NCBI GenBank assembly: GCA_002714465.1
Contig: PAXL01000056.1
Coordinates: forward strand, 50,323-114,322
Direction of reading: 5' to 3'
Source: Gemmatimonadota bacterium
GTDB taxonomy: Bacteria > Latescibacterota > UBA2968
DNA: 64,000 nucleotides
This document shows positions 1-8,156 of the stretch, piece by piece (positions within the stretch are counted from its first letter, which is position 1; every line of letters starts with the position of its first letter). The notes below the pieces were generated by a model. It had not been told where the DNA came from. It made no database searches and saw nothing but the letters and a program-made list of their open reading frames with translations. The translations under genes and the position numbers were made by a program.

Positions 1-63
1 ATCGAGGGGGATTCTGTCGGCTTCCCCTCAAGATGGGTGGGGGCCTATTTGACCCATATACAC

Positions 64-99
64 AAAAAAACGCCTGCATCGACGCACGGCGTTGCAGGC
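64..99 (-). terminator. Intrinsic terminator of the PilZ-like gene
   Basis: Inverted repeat GCCTGCA (72-78) and TGCAGGC (93-99) with a 14-base loop. Read on the minus strand it is followed by seven T residues. It lies just past the stop codon of the minus-strand PilZ-like gene, as expected for its transcription terminator. Confidence 0.75.
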
Positions 100-122
100 A
101 GTCAGAAAAACAGGTACAGAAG

Positions 123-1280
123 TTATGAGGGGGTGGTCGTCACTGCACGCTTCCTGGACCGGCCCTTAAGGGCGTCCTTCGAAATCCTCGGAGTCACATA
201 CGTGAGGATCGTCTCCAGACTCTCCCGTGTCTTCTTCAGAAACCGACAACGAGCGGTCGGACCGTCCTGAGTCACGACCTTTGCGGCCGTCCCGTTCAAA
301 AACTTGAGATCCGGGTCGTCGACCGTCAAGCGCACCAGATCATCCACCTTGAAAGCCTCGCCCGGCAAAATCACGAACCCGCTGGCGCTCAGCTCGGTGA
401 GCTGGGCAGGAATCCCGTCCACCTCGCAGCTGTCGAAAACCTCATCCGACGGGCCCTTGCTTCCGTAAGTCTCAGCCGCGACACGCTCGACAGACACCGC
501 AATATCGAGATCGCAGCTGAAGATCTTGCGGTCCTGGTTGTAGACCAGTTTATCTGCGTGCTCGAACATTAGATACGGATTCGGCGTTTCGTAGGCCTTG
601 ATCAACTTGGTGCTGAACCGACACTCCCCACCCGCGGGTGACCAGAAGAACGCCCAGAGCTTCTTCTTAACTCGGAGGCGAACAGTCTGATCGCCCTCCT
701 GAAATAGGTCGGTAGTGATCGCGAGATCATTGAGTCCGATGATCTCCGCCGAAAGGAGCCTGAAGTGATCGGGACCACCTGCGAGAATGTAGATCCTCTG
801 TCCTACCATCAGGTGCCTCGTATTCTGAGGGCGCCTGTCTTCGGCGATATATCGATACCCAAGCTTCGTCCGGATCGAAACAAGCCGCTCGACCTCCTGC
901 TCCATCTCGAGCCAAGGCAGCCTTCGGATAGCCTTCATACGCCGGCTGACGGCCTGATCGAACCCCTGGACCGAGCCGACGATTGAGGCCGGATTCCGGT
1001 CCGGAGAAGCTATTACAAGCCTTTCGAGCGTCCCCTGCAGGATCGGATTGAGGCCCTTGCGATCGCTCACACGCTGCAGGCGATCGAACCCGCGTGCGAT
1101 GACATCGCGCCGCCGCATCCCCTTAATAAGACGACGTCCGAGAACCGACAGGATTAGAAGAGCCGCAAGGACAACAATTGTCCAGACAATCGTCTCATTA
1201 GCGACCGCCTCTCGGTCATTCATCTTGCTCAGAACAGAACCAAAGGCCTCGATGTTCAAAGGAAAGAACACTTGATCCAC
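123..1280 (-). CDS. Membrane-anchored PilZ-domain-like protein (putative c-di-GMP receptor)
   Basis: The 385-residue product starts with a short periplasmic or extracytoplasmic stretch and one transmembrane segment at about residues 31-48, followed by a basic KGMRRR stop-transfer sequence, so most of it is cytoplasmic. The middle (about 150-235) resembles the beta-barrel YcgR/PilZ-N part, and the C-terminal part carries ELSASGF at 296-302, close to the D/NxSxxG motif of PilZ domains. The upstream RxxxR half of the c-di-GMP site is not clear, so ligand binding is uncertain. In flagellated bacteria such proteins often tune motility, and the late flagellar block is about 6 kb away. The start at 1280 is GTG; a second in-frame GTG at 1271 is better spaced from the AAGGGG sequence upstream. 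Confidence 0.6.
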   Translation of the reverse strand: MDQVFFPLNIEAFGSVLSKMNDREAVANETIVWTIVVLAALLILSVLGRRLIKGMRRRDVIARGFDRLQRVSDRKGLNPILQGTLERLVIASPDRNPASIVGSVQGFDQAVSRRMKAIRRLPWLEMEQEVERLVSIRTKLGYRYIAEDRRPQNTRHLMVGQRIYILAGGPDHFRLLSAEIIGLNDLAITTDLFQEGDQTVRLRVKKKLWAFFWSPAGGECRFSTKLIKAYETPNPYLMFEHADKLVYNQDRKIFSCDLDIAVSVERVAAETYGSKGPSDEVFDSCEVDGIPAQLTELSASGFVILPGEAFKVDDLVRLTVDDPDLKFLNGTAAKVVTQDGPTARCRFLKKTRESLETILTYVTPRISKDALKGRSRKRAVTTTPS

Positions 1281-1327
1281 ACCCCTTCATCTAATTGATC
1301 AGCTTTGCCCAGCACAGGAAATATATC

Positions 1328-1357
1328 ATTCTAAGCCCAGACACAAACCATTGACAG
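1328..1357 (-). promoter_or_regulatory. Possible sigma-70 promoter for the PilZ-like gene
   Basis: On the minus strand CTGTCA (1352-1357) and TAGAAT (1328-1333) are 18 bases apart, about 50 bases upstream of the GTG start. The -10 box matches 5 of 6 consensus positions and the -35 box 4 of 6. This is a visual match only. Confidence 0.35.
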
Positions 1358-1445
1358 TTGCCTGGGGTGGGCAAACTGGGTGTGGACTATGAGTATCCAT
1401 GGCCGGTTACTTCTGAATCATAGAATACACCTACTAAAGAGAAAA

Positions 1446-1473
1446 GGGGGAAGAAGCACCAGCTCCTTCCCCC
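1446..1473 (-). terminator. Intrinsic terminator of the glutamine synthetase gene
   Basis: GGGGGAAG (1446-1453) pairs with CTTCCCCC (1466-1473). On the minus strand the hairpin is followed by TTTTCTCTTT, and it sits 30 bases past the glutamine synthetase stop. Confidence 0.7.
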
Positions 1474-1502
1474 ATTTAACCTAGTCAACCCACAATGAAT
1501 AT

Positions 1503-2519
1503 TTATTGCAGTGCTTTCTTCGTGGATTTTATGATGACCGCTGCAACCTTGTAGGGATCAGCATTCGATGCTGGCCTTCTATCTTCCAATCTCCCCTTCC
1601 AACCATCATCGATGGTGCCAATAGGAATTCTAATTGAGGCACCACGATCGAATTCCCCATAGCTAAACTTGTCGATTGATTGAGTCTCGTGTAGTCCGGT
1701 TAAACGCTTATCGTTGTCGGAACCGTAAACCTCAATGTGCTCAGGAATATTCCCACCAAATTCTTCACAAATCTTCACAAAAACATCCCTATTCCCAGCG
1801 TCACGCATCGCACCATTTGAGAAATTCGCGTGCATTCCTGAACCATTCCAGTCACCCGCAATTGGTTTGGGGTGCCACTCAATAGCAATCCCATATTTCT
1901 CCGCTGTCCTCTCAAGAAGATAGCGCCCCACCCAGATTTCATCTCCAGAGCGTTTTGCACCCTTTGCAAAAATCTGGAACTCCCATTGTCCCATCATCAC
2001 TTCCGCGTTTATGCCTTCGACATTTAGCCCTGCTTCCAAACATTGGTGAAGATGTTCATCCACTAAGGCTCTACCAAACGTATTTCTCGCACCAACGGAT
2101 GTGTAATATGGGCCTTGAGGTTGAGGATAGCCGCCTTTGGGAAAGCCTAGTGGCAAATCCGTGTCCGGGTCAACCAAGGTATATTCTTGCTCAAAGCCGA
2201 ACCAGAAATCGTCGTCATCGTCGTCTATTGTTGCACGTCCGTTCGACACGTGCGGACTTCCATCGGCATTCATCACTTCTGACATAATGAGCCAGCCGTC
2301 TCCACCGTATCGATCGGGATCGGGAAAGGCAGCAACTGGTTTAAGAACACAGTCTGATGCGTTTCCTTCAGCTTGCTCAGTTGATGACCCATCAAACGAC
2401 CAAATAGGAGCAGATCCAACATTTCCATCGAAATCATCAACTATTTTTGTCTTGCTCCTCAAGCTCTGTGTCGGCTTGTAGCCATCGAGCCATATATACT
2501 CAAGCTTTGACTTTGCCAC
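1503..2519 (-). CDS. glnII: Glutamine synthetase, GSII (eukaryotic-like) type
   Basis: The product catalyses ATP-dependent ligation of ammonia to glutamate in the cytoplasm. At 338 residues it has the length of the GSII class (about 340-370), not the ~450-470 of bacterial GSI. It opens with the class-typical LEYIWLDG, then APIWSFDGSSTEQAEG near residue 40, GFEQEYTL near 110 with metal-binding glutamates, and GDWNGSGMHANFS near 225 for nucleotide/glutamate binding. The start is GTG with an AGGAGGG ribosome-binding site 10 bases upstream. The gene is more A+T-rich than its neighbours and stands alone between a terminator and a long gene-free stretch, which fits acquisition by transfer. No GlnB, GlnD or adenylylation gene is nearby, and GSII enzymes are not adenylylated. 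Confidence 0.93.
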   Translation of the reverse strand: MAKSKLEYIWLDGYKPTQSLRSKTKIVDDFDGNVGSAPIWSFDGSSTEQAEGNASDCVLKPVAAFPDPDRYGGDGWLIMSEVMNADGSPHVSNGRATIDDDDDDFWFGFEQEYTLVDPDTDLPLGFPKGGYPQPQGPYYTSVGARNTFGRALVDEHLHQCLEAGLNVEGINAEVMMGQWEFQIFAKGAKRSGDEIWVGRYLLERTAEKYGIAIEWHPKPIAGDWNGSGMHANFSNGAMRDAGNRDVFVKICEEFGGNIPEHIEVYGSDNDKRLTGLHETQSIDKFSYGEFDRGASIRIPIGTIDDGWKGRLEDRRPASNADPYKVAAVIIKSTKKALQ

Positions 2520-3120
2520 GAAACTTAACCCTCCTCACTCTGGTTTGGTAGGTAACCTCGCAGGTGGACAAGATTGCCCGTTTTACCTGGATTCGAAAGC
2601 AAATTCTACAACCGCAATGCAACCTACTAAACTCAAGGTTTTCCAAAGTTGATCCGAAATTTGCCCCATAATTTATAATTCGATTATTTCACGAAGATTT
2701 CTAGATTGTTAATTCTAATGAAAGCATGGGCAATACCCGCACAATTCGGGCCGAAGCAGCTATTTGAGGAACAAGGCAAACGGCACGCGCAGTCACCCAA
2801 GTCTTAGGTTGAGTAACACGCCGTCGTGTGTGGTTCCAGATACGCCGAGTTCCAACTTGAGCCTGATCACGACAACCTACTCAAGGGTATTTTCACGGGA
2901 AGTGATCGAAACTTGGGTCGGTGGAACCACGAAAACGAGGTCGATGCAATCGACCTAAGCCCACATCCCTAAGAATTCGCTCAGCTTCGACATTTAGTCA
3001 AGACCTGCTGACAGTCGTGGAAAGGAGCGCTTCGGTGCTTCTCTTCGTTATGTTGTGCGACCGATTGACAGGTTTAAGGCGATCGGCTACCATTCGCCTA
3101 ACCACAACCTGAGGAAAGCA
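2520..3120. other. Gene-free stretch, A+T-rich, possible alcohol-dehydrogenase remnant
   Basis: No convincing gene here. On the plus strand 2718-2804 encodes MKAWAIPAQFGPKQLFEE and then stops; the first residues resemble the N-terminus of zinc-type medium-chain alcohol dehydrogenases, but the reading frame breaks within 30 codons and no later dehydrogenase motif can be followed. The 5' part probably holds the glutamine synthetase promoter, which could not be pinned down. Confidence 0.25.
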
Positions 3121-3375
3121 ATGACGGAAGAACAGGCAAACGACCTGAAATCCAGTCTCTACGACTTGATGCAGAATATCGAGAGCAAGGAACCGATCCT
3201 TGAGCAACTTGAGGATATCGGCCGGATCCAAGCCGAAATCTCACCCACGGCTCCTTCTCAGCTGATCCACTACCTCGAACGCCGAAGCTACGCGAAGGCC
3301 CTCGAGTTCCTCCAACTCGGCGTCGTCCACGAGCACCCGAACCGACCCCAAGACGACGAGGGGTCGCACTCATGA
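3121..3375 (+). CDS. Small hypothetical protein (84 aa)
   Basis: The frame stays open upstream to 3055, but the ATG at 3121 is chosen because GAGGAAAG ends a few bases before it. The 84-residue product is acidic and mostly helical by eye (MTEEQANDLKSSLYDLMQN at the start), with no signal peptide or transmembrane segment and no family that I recognise. Its stop overlaps the start of the next gene by four bases (ATGA), so it is very likely translationally coupled with the cupin protein. Coupling suggests a shared role, which remains unknown. Confidence 0.6.
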   Translation: MTEEQANDLKSSLYDLMQNIESKEPILEQLEDIGRIQAEISPTAPSQLIHYLERRSYAKALEFLQLGVVHEHPNRPQDDEGSHS

Positions 3376-3677
3376 TCGAAGAGCGCAGCGACATCAAAGG
3401 GATCCGCCGATTCCTGTTTGCAGACGGAGCTGACGACGACAGGCTCCATCTGCACGTGTCGAAGGTCGGTCCGGGGGCGCGTGCCCATCCACCCCACAGC
3501 CACGATGGTCAGGAAATCTTCTACGTCCTCTCGGGCCACGGTGAGGTTCTGGTCGGAGATACCGCTCACGAAATCCGTGGTGGAGAGGCCATCCAGGTTG
3601 ACTGCACGCTTAAGCACGGAATCAAGAACATCGGTGACTCGTCGATGCGATACGCAGTGATCATCGCGAACGGTTGA
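3372..3677 (+). CDS. Single-domain cupin protein
   Basis: The 101-residue protein has one cupin barrel. The first cupin motif is visible as HPPHSHDGQEIFYVLSGHGEV near residues 37-57 (two His, a Glu and a Gly-rich turn), and the second as GEAIQVDCTLKHGIKNIG near 70-87. These residues usually bind one divalent metal. Such small cupins are isomerases, dioxygenases or sugar/ligand-binding proteins, and the sequence alone does not say which. The gene overlaps the small upstream gene by four bases and is followed by an aldolase relic on the same strand, so the three may once have formed one catabolic operon. Confidence 0.8.
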   Translation: MIEERSDIKGIRRFLFADGADDDRLHLHVSKVGPGARAHPPHSHDGQEIFYVLSGHGEVLVGDTAHEIRGGEAIQVDCTLKHGIKNIGDSSMRYAVIIANG

Positions 3678-3759
3678 CAGTCCTTCAGAAGCGCGATCTT
3701 GTTCGGATAAGTGACCACGCGGCCAACCTGACCGTGGACCTCAATCGCAGGAGGGACCT

Positions 3760-4104
3760 TTGATCGCGTCGATTCGCGAACGAGCTCTGAACCGTGAGAT
3801 TCTCACGGGAACGTTCATACACCTCGGGAACAGTATGACGGCGGAGATGGCAAGTGCATCCGGGTTAGACTGAGTGCTCCTGGACATCAAGCACAGATCA
3901 GGATGACCTGAAGCACGAGATTCAGGGCGTTTCCGGAATTCTTACGGCATCGATCGTCCGTATCGAAACGCCGCACGCCAATACGTCAGGAACAGCGCAA
4001 GTCGATGCAGAAAGCGGATCTGGAAATGATGGGATTGGCGAGAAGGATGGTGCAATCTGCGGGAGCGACTCTTGACCGGAAAACCAAGCGCGGGTTGGGC
4101 GATT
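3760..4104 (+). pseudogene. Relic of an HpcH/HpaI-type aldolase
   Basis: A strong AGGAGGG site at 3749-3755 precedes a TTG start at 3760. Translation gives a clear family N-terminus: GTFIHLGNSMTAEMASASGLD, then a TGA where the family has Trp or Phe, then VLLDIKH, a second TGA, and, after a frameshift, DDLKHEIQGVSGI followed by SIVRIETP. Active enzymes of this family cleave 4-hydroxy-2-oxo acids by metal-assisted aldol chemistry and keep the VLLDxEHG and VR(I/V) blocks seen here. Further traces in shifting frames (QYVRNS, then LARRMVQSAGATLD) suggest decay continues to about 4100. At least two nonsense changes and frameshifts make it non-functional. Confidence 0.7.
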
Positions 4105-4329
4105 TCTAAAGCAGAAAGAATCACTCTGAAAGGCTGGAACCACGGCGGGCATAGAGGGTCGATGCAACAAGCTGACCTTGCCCCCCCTGACGAAACGGCA
4201 GTGAAGATAGTCGATGTCCCAGCTACAACGTCGCCGGGCAGAACCAAGGGACGAGTTTCCTCTGCATAAAGGCGAAAGCCATCCTTTGGTCGACAACAGA
4301 TCTTCTCTCCTCCTGCTTCTTACTTCTTT
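4105..4329. other. No supported gene; tail of the aldolase relic
   Basis: An open frame at 4072-4269 contains GGHRGSMQQ, vaguely like the RYPPRGxRG segment of the aldolase family, so this may be the last part of the relic. Nothing else is recognised. Confidence 0.3.
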
Positions 4330-5151
4330 CTAAATCCTGAATACTTTCTCCGCATTCTTCCTAGTAATCTTCTCAAAAGCATCCTTGCTGATATCAGCTG
4401 TCCTGAGGTAATCGATCATCGACACGTCCTGAACCTTCCGGAGTTTGTCCGTCGCAAACAGCAGCCGGCTCTTCCAGCGCTTTAGGAATCCGAGCCCGAA
4501 CTCGGGATCTCGGTTGATCGCATTGAATCCTGACCCAGCAGACAGGTCGGCATAGAGATTCTTGTACCTACCGAACAGTTCATCCAGGCGCCCACCCTGC
4601 GCGACAGAACCTTTCGGGTAGCTCTCTTTCTGCGGCACCTTCCCACTGATTTCTCTCCAGAAGTACTGAGCGTGTCCAATCCATTTCACCCGCCTGTATG
4701 TCCTGACCATCTCCTCGAACCCTAGCAGCCGCGGTTTGTCCCTGTTGATCCACCAGTCGATGTGCATCGTGATCGAGATACCCAGTTTATCGCAAGCTTC
4801 GTAGACACGCTGCTGCATCGGATCGTCAACGGGCAGACCACAAAGGTTCTCTCCGTATCCAACACAGCCCTGACTCATATGGTCTTCCAGGATATGGTAG
4901 GGATCGAACTTGCCGGGGTATCGGTGTCGCGGATCGACAGCGCAGAGTGGATGCAGTCGATCTCTGTGCCGTTTCGTCATCTTCAGCAGGTCCCGGGTCG
5001 TCACGAAGTAATCCAACTCCTCAGGGACCTCAACGGCCATGACGATCGCCTGCTCGATCCCGTGCCTGTCCATCCACCGAAGCATGGTCGACGGCGTCAT
5101 TCCGTGTTCGCCAAACCGAAGTTGACCGAGATGAACGTGTGCGTCAATCAT
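4330..5151 (-). CDS. Amidohydrolase-2 family (TIM-barrel) metal-dependent hydrolase
   Basis: The 273-residue product begins MIDAHVHLGQLRFGE, the HxH metal motif of the amidohydrolase superfamily, and keeps other superfamily landmarks: a His in SITMHIDWW near residue 130, a His in WIGHAQYFW near 160, and an Asp in LLFATDKLR near 235. Family members are hydrolases or non-oxidative decarboxylases such as those for 2-amino-3-carboxymuconate; the substrate cannot be read here. The start overlaps the stop of the upstream kinase gene by four bases (ATGA), so the two are one operon and are probably translationally coupled. Confidence 0.8.
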   Translation of the reverse strand: MIDAHVHLGQLRFGEHGMTPSTMLRWMDRHGIEQAIVMAVEVPEELDYFVTTRDLLKMTKRHRDRLHPLCAVDPRHRYPGKFDPYHILEDHMSQGCVGYGENLCGLPVDDPMQQRVYEACDKLGISITMHIDWWINRDKPRLLGFEEMVRTYRRVKWIGHAQYFWREISGKVPQKESYPKGSVAQGGRLDELFGRYKNLYADLSAGSGFNAINRDPEFGLGFLKRWKSRLLFATDKLRKVQDVSMIDYLRTADISKDAFEKITRKNAEKVFRI

Positions 5152-6317
5152 TTCTGGGACTTCCTCAGGGTATCGATTATCAACAAAGACAGCGCTTGTA
5201 TGGTTTCATCGAAGTCGCTGTTCTCTATGGCTGGAATCTTGTTGATTTCCCCCATTTCCAGAATGTGCTCTTGAAGTTTCTGGATCTGCTTCATGTATCC
5301 TAGATATCTGTGTTCCGGACGTCCTGATGCGATCCCCTCCTCCAGGACGCGCTTAGTTTGCTCACTCCGTTGTACGAACCTGTCCCGATACATTCTTGAG
5401 TCAGAGATATACAGGTTCACAAAAACAAAAGTCGCCTGGTCCTTATATGGAGCGAGATCGAGTAGTTCGGGTAACAGGTGAACGCCGTCAATCACTAGAC
5501 TTGTGCCTTCTTCCAGCGCACGCTCAATGGTCGCGCGGACTCCGACTGTCACCCGATTTGCCTGTTCGCGAAAAGCAGGAATCAAGGGATCCGAGTCCTC
5601 GCCGGTCATTCTCGGATAGACCTCCCACGCAGAGTAAGAGGATTTGTGCAGGCCGGGCATCAGATCAGAGCTGATCATCAGTCTCATGACCTGCCGGATC
5701 TCGTCAGTCGAGGCGACACGGGAGATCTTCAGCAGATTGGCAACGGCCACGCCGACGGAGGTCTTTCCAACCCCGCTTGTTCCGCCGATCAGAATGATGA
5801 TCGCTTTGGGCGGGTCTTCGTTACGGAAGTCGTGCCAGCAGTCGTACCGCTCCGCAACCGCCTTACCCCCTTCAGAGCGAAGGAGTTTAACCGCGGACTT
5901 GCATATTTGCTCACGGTTAACAATATGCCGACCGTCACGTCGGAATTCGTTCAACATCATCTCGGCAATGCTGTAGGCCTGAGCGTCGTCAACACCTGTC
6001 AGCTTCAGAGATTGTGACAACCGAGCCCTCGAAAACGGTCGACGCCCCTGACTATCTTCGACCAGGACCTCGCGCTCACCGGGCTCCCAGAAGATCCCGT
6101 CGCCATAGGCTCTGTCACCATACAGGTCCTCGATTTTTTCTTTTATAATTCTGAGAGCATCTTTACTGTCGATTTCGTCATGCTTCTGAAGGGCAGATCT
6201 GACACTGTCCGCGACTTCATACGCTTCATCGAACGAAAACGCTTGTTCGATCAGGTAATGCGCCAACATGCCGCGGAGAAACGGAATCCGCGTGTCATTG
6301 TCAATAATGACGGCCAT
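5148..6317 (-). CDS. 2-phosphoglycerate kinase-like P-loop kinase with N-terminal ATP-cone
   Basis: The N-terminal ~140 residues look like an ATP-cone regulatory domain (VLVEDSQGRRPFSRARLSQS near 85-104, LxxTGVDDAQAY following). The C-terminal half is a P-loop kinase with Walker A GGTSGVGKTS at 178-187 and the RVASTDEIRQVMR block near 200, typical of the archaeal 2-phosphoglycerate kinase family that makes 2,3-bisphosphoglycerate for cyclic 2,3-diphosphoglycerate. VIDGVHLLPEL near 280 is another family feature. At 389 residues it is within range. No cyclic 2,3-diphosphoglycerate synthetase lies nearby, so the substrate is an inference from family resemblance; another small phosphorylated or hydroxylated acid is possible. 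It is the first gene of the operon with the amidohydrolase. Confidence 0.75.
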   Translation of the reverse strand: MAVIIDNDTRIPFLRGMLAHYLIEQAFSFDEAYEVADSVRSALQKHDEIDSKDALRIIKEKIEDLYGDRAYGDGIFWEPGEREVLVEDSQGRRPFSRARLSQSLKLTGVDDAQAYSIAEMMLNEFRRDGRHIVNREQICKSAVKLLRSEGGKAVAERYDCWHDFRNEDPPKAIIILIGGTSGVGKTSVGVAVANLLKISRVASTDEIRQVMRLMISSDLMPGLHKSSYSAWEVYPRMTGEDSDPLIPAFREQANRVTVGVRATIERALEEGTSLVIDGVHLLPELLDLAPYKDQATFVFVNLYISDSRMYRDRFVQRSEQTKRVLEEGIASGRPEHRYLGYMKQIQKLQEHILEMGEINKIPAIENSDFDETIQALSLLIIDTLRKSQK

Positions 6318-6414
6318 CTGCGTCCGATCGTAACATTAAGACAAAAGTCCTTTGGCGAAGCTGAATGCGTGGTTATGATACACCTCTACAAGAGAACATC
6401 CAAATGGAGACAAA

Positions 6415-7089
6415 ATGCGCTTGTCCACCGCTAACGGATTCCTGAGTATCGCCCTAGGCCTGTTGTTCCTTTGTGGCCCGACACATAGCCAGAACGGCAC
6501 GACTGGCCGAGTCGCCTTGGGGGCCTTCGTTCCAACCGGAGACGACTCGGAAGTGTCCAGCACGAGCGTCGTCGTCCAACTCACCGGAGACGTTCAGATC
6601 TTCGAACGTATAGGTATCGAGGGCGAGTTCAACTGGGTACCGATCAACCTCGAATCGACCGTTGGCCAGACCAGTACGCTGATCGAGGCCCGCCAGGTCA
6701 GCGCTCTCGGCGGACTAAGGTTTGCGAGCTCTGGTATAGAAGCGTCGGATAACACACCGGTGGCATACGTGTCGGCACGGCTTGGATTCTCCCGTCTTGC
6801 CGTCAGGTCTGACACGACAACATCAGTACCGGGATGGATCGGACGCGCGGTCGATAAGAACCAGAAATTTCCTCCTAACTGGGAGGAAGATCGAAACTCC
6901 AAGTGGAGGCCGCGCCGCGCGACAGAAAACGCCTTTGTCCTGTCCCCTCGTGTTGGCATCCTTCTCCGACCGCGAGGCAGCGCAGTGATCGACCTGTCGA
7001 TTGCACCATCGTTCCTGTTCGATGGAGGCGAAGTGACAACGCAGGTGGTCGCGACCTTCGGTTTCGGTTTGTTCGGGACCATCGACTGA
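6415..7089 (+). CDS. Predicted outer-membrane beta-barrel protein
   Basis: The 224-residue product begins with a signal peptide (MRLSTANGFLSIALGLLFLC then GPTHSQ, cleavage likely after the Ser-Gln region). The rest alternates polar and hydrophobic residues in strands (VALGAFVPTG, TSVVVQLTGDVQIFERIGIEGEFNWV, AYVSARLGFSRLAV, LSPRVGILL) and ends in VATFGFGLFGTID, as in small outer-membrane barrels of the OmpA/OmpW size class. No enzyme motif is seen. The ATG starts 97 bases from the divergent kinase gene, so both probably use the intervening region as promoters. Confidence 0.6.
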   Translation: MRLSTANGFLSIALGLLFLCGPTHSQNGTTGRVALGAFVPTGDDSEVSSTSVVVQLTGDVQIFERIGIEGEFNWVPINLESTVGQTSTLIEARQVSALGGLRFASSGIEASDNTPVAYVSARLGFSRLAVRSDTTTSVPGWIGRAVDKNQKFPPNWEEDRNSKWRPRRATENAFVLSPRVGILLRPRGSAVIDLSIAPSFLFDGGEVTTQVVATFGFGLFGTID

Positions 7090-7113
7090 TGTGAATAGAC
7101 CCTTACTTAATGA

Positions 7114-7479
7114 GAGTTTAAAAGAACGTGCCTGACGGAAGGCCGAGAGGTCGACACAATCTCGCAGGCCGACCAAGACATAAATTCTGGTGAGCGGATA
7201 GTTCGTAGGCTCGTAATCGAGCATCTTACCCTGAACCCGGACCAGGATCTACCTTGGAGCCTGACGCTGGTCAGCATCATCCACGACGTGGAACGGCATC
7301 TCGGGATCCGGTCTCAGACCGATGCGATCCTGACCGACGTACTGAAAAATGACCAGTCCAGCCGGGAGGACGTGCTTGCCTCCCTGCTCTCGAGGTATCT
7401 TAGGCGCACCAGCGGCCACCTTTCGAACGTAGCCTCAAGCATTACCAACCCTTTCGACCTGATCGCTCGCAACGACTAG
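7114..7479 (+). pseudogene. 5'-truncated PhoU-like domain fragment
   Basis: An open frame starting after a stop at 7111-7113 encodes QADQDINSGERIVRRLVIEHL, then SLTLVSIIHDVERHL and, near the end, HLSNVASSITNPFD. These match the second repeat of PhoU-like regulators (DxxINxxExxIRRxVxEHL and a C-terminal HLxNxASSVxNPxD block). No ATG, GTG or TTG precedes the conserved part in frame; the first usable start is GTG at 7288, which would leave only 63 residues. The first PhoU repeat and any fused transporter are absent. It is most likely a remnant of a phosphate- or Na/Pi-transport accessory protein. Confidence 0.55.
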
Positions 7480-7561
7480 AACCGAGCAGGCCGGACAGAC
7501 GTGTCTTTTCGCAGCGGGGCCTGCCAAGAGTGAAGGTAAGGTTCAGGAACCCTGAGTAAAG

Positions 7562-7607
7562 AAAGAGCGCGAAGGTAAGGACAATCGTCCTCACCTTCGC
7601 GCTCTTT
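7562..7607. terminator. Bidirectional intrinsic terminator
   Basis: A perfect 15-bp stem, 7562-7576 with 7593-7607, flanked by A-rich and T-rich ends, with a nested AGGAC/GTCCT inner stem. It separates the PhoU fragment (plus strand) from the converging flagellar block (minus strand). Confidence 0.85.
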
Positions 7608-7644
7608 GTTTACAGGACGCGATGTTCGCTTGGCTGTCGGCTCG

Positions 7645-8121
7645 CTAGATCAGAGTCTCTGAGAGCGTGCGGCCGATCTCTTCGCGTGTTGCCTGATGGT
7701 CATAGAATCCGGTCGCGATCCGTCGCTTTGCCTGCTCGACGCGATCGTCTCGAACATCAGGGACATACTGAATGTCCTGCCTAGCCTGCCGGACCTGGCG
7801 GGCCTCTCCCTGAACGTCGTCGACCAGACCCGAGTCCAGAACCGCATCAGCGATTGCCTCACGGACTTCCGGACGATCGTAGAACCCTTCAGCCACACGC
7901 TGGCGGACGGCCGTGATGCGCGCTTGGCGAACGTCACTGACCGCATCCACATCCGCAGGTGTGATCGGCGAAGAGTTCAGGTTACGTGCCTGCGTCGAAA
8001 TCTCGACTACGTCCCCTGCCTTTGGTGCCTGGCGACGCTTACGGACCTCCTCGTTCCTCTTCTCAGAAACGTCGGGGCCACGCAGATCTTTTAAAGCGTT
8101 TTCTATTCTCATGTTCTTCAC
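7645..8121 (-). CDS. FlgM-like anti-sigma-28 factor with two tandem FlgM repeats
   Basis: FlgM binds and holds the flagellar sigma factor FliA inactive until the hook is complete. The C-terminal sigma-binding helices of FlgM, usually one copy, appear twice here: residues near 66-96 (RITAVRQRVAEGFYDRPEV) and near 128-156 (RVEQAKRRIATGFYDHQAT). Both copies keep the R-x-R-h-x-x-G-F/Y-Y-D pattern. The N-terminal 60 residues are polar and low-complexity, as in exported FlgM. At 158 residues it is longer than the ~90-100 of typical FlgM. It is the last gene of the flagellar block and has an exact sigma-28 -10 box upstream, which fits the usual feedback arrangement. Confidence 0.75.
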   Translation of the reverse strand: MKNMRIENALKDLRGPDVSEKRNEEVRKRRQAPKAGDVVEISTQARNLNSSPITPADVDAVSDVRQARITAVRQRVAEGFYDRPEVREAIADAVLDSGLVDDVQGEARQVRQARQDIQYVPDVRDDRVEQAKRRIATGFYDHQATREEIGRTLSETLI

Positions 8122-8156
8122 TCGTGTGTGGGCCGAGGAACCGGCCTCTATCTAAT

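Noticed and set aside
2718..2804. Alcohol-dehydrogenase-like N-terminus (MKAWAIPAQFGP)
   Set aside because: Only about 12 residues resemble the family and nothing follows; kept as a note, not as a pseudogene.
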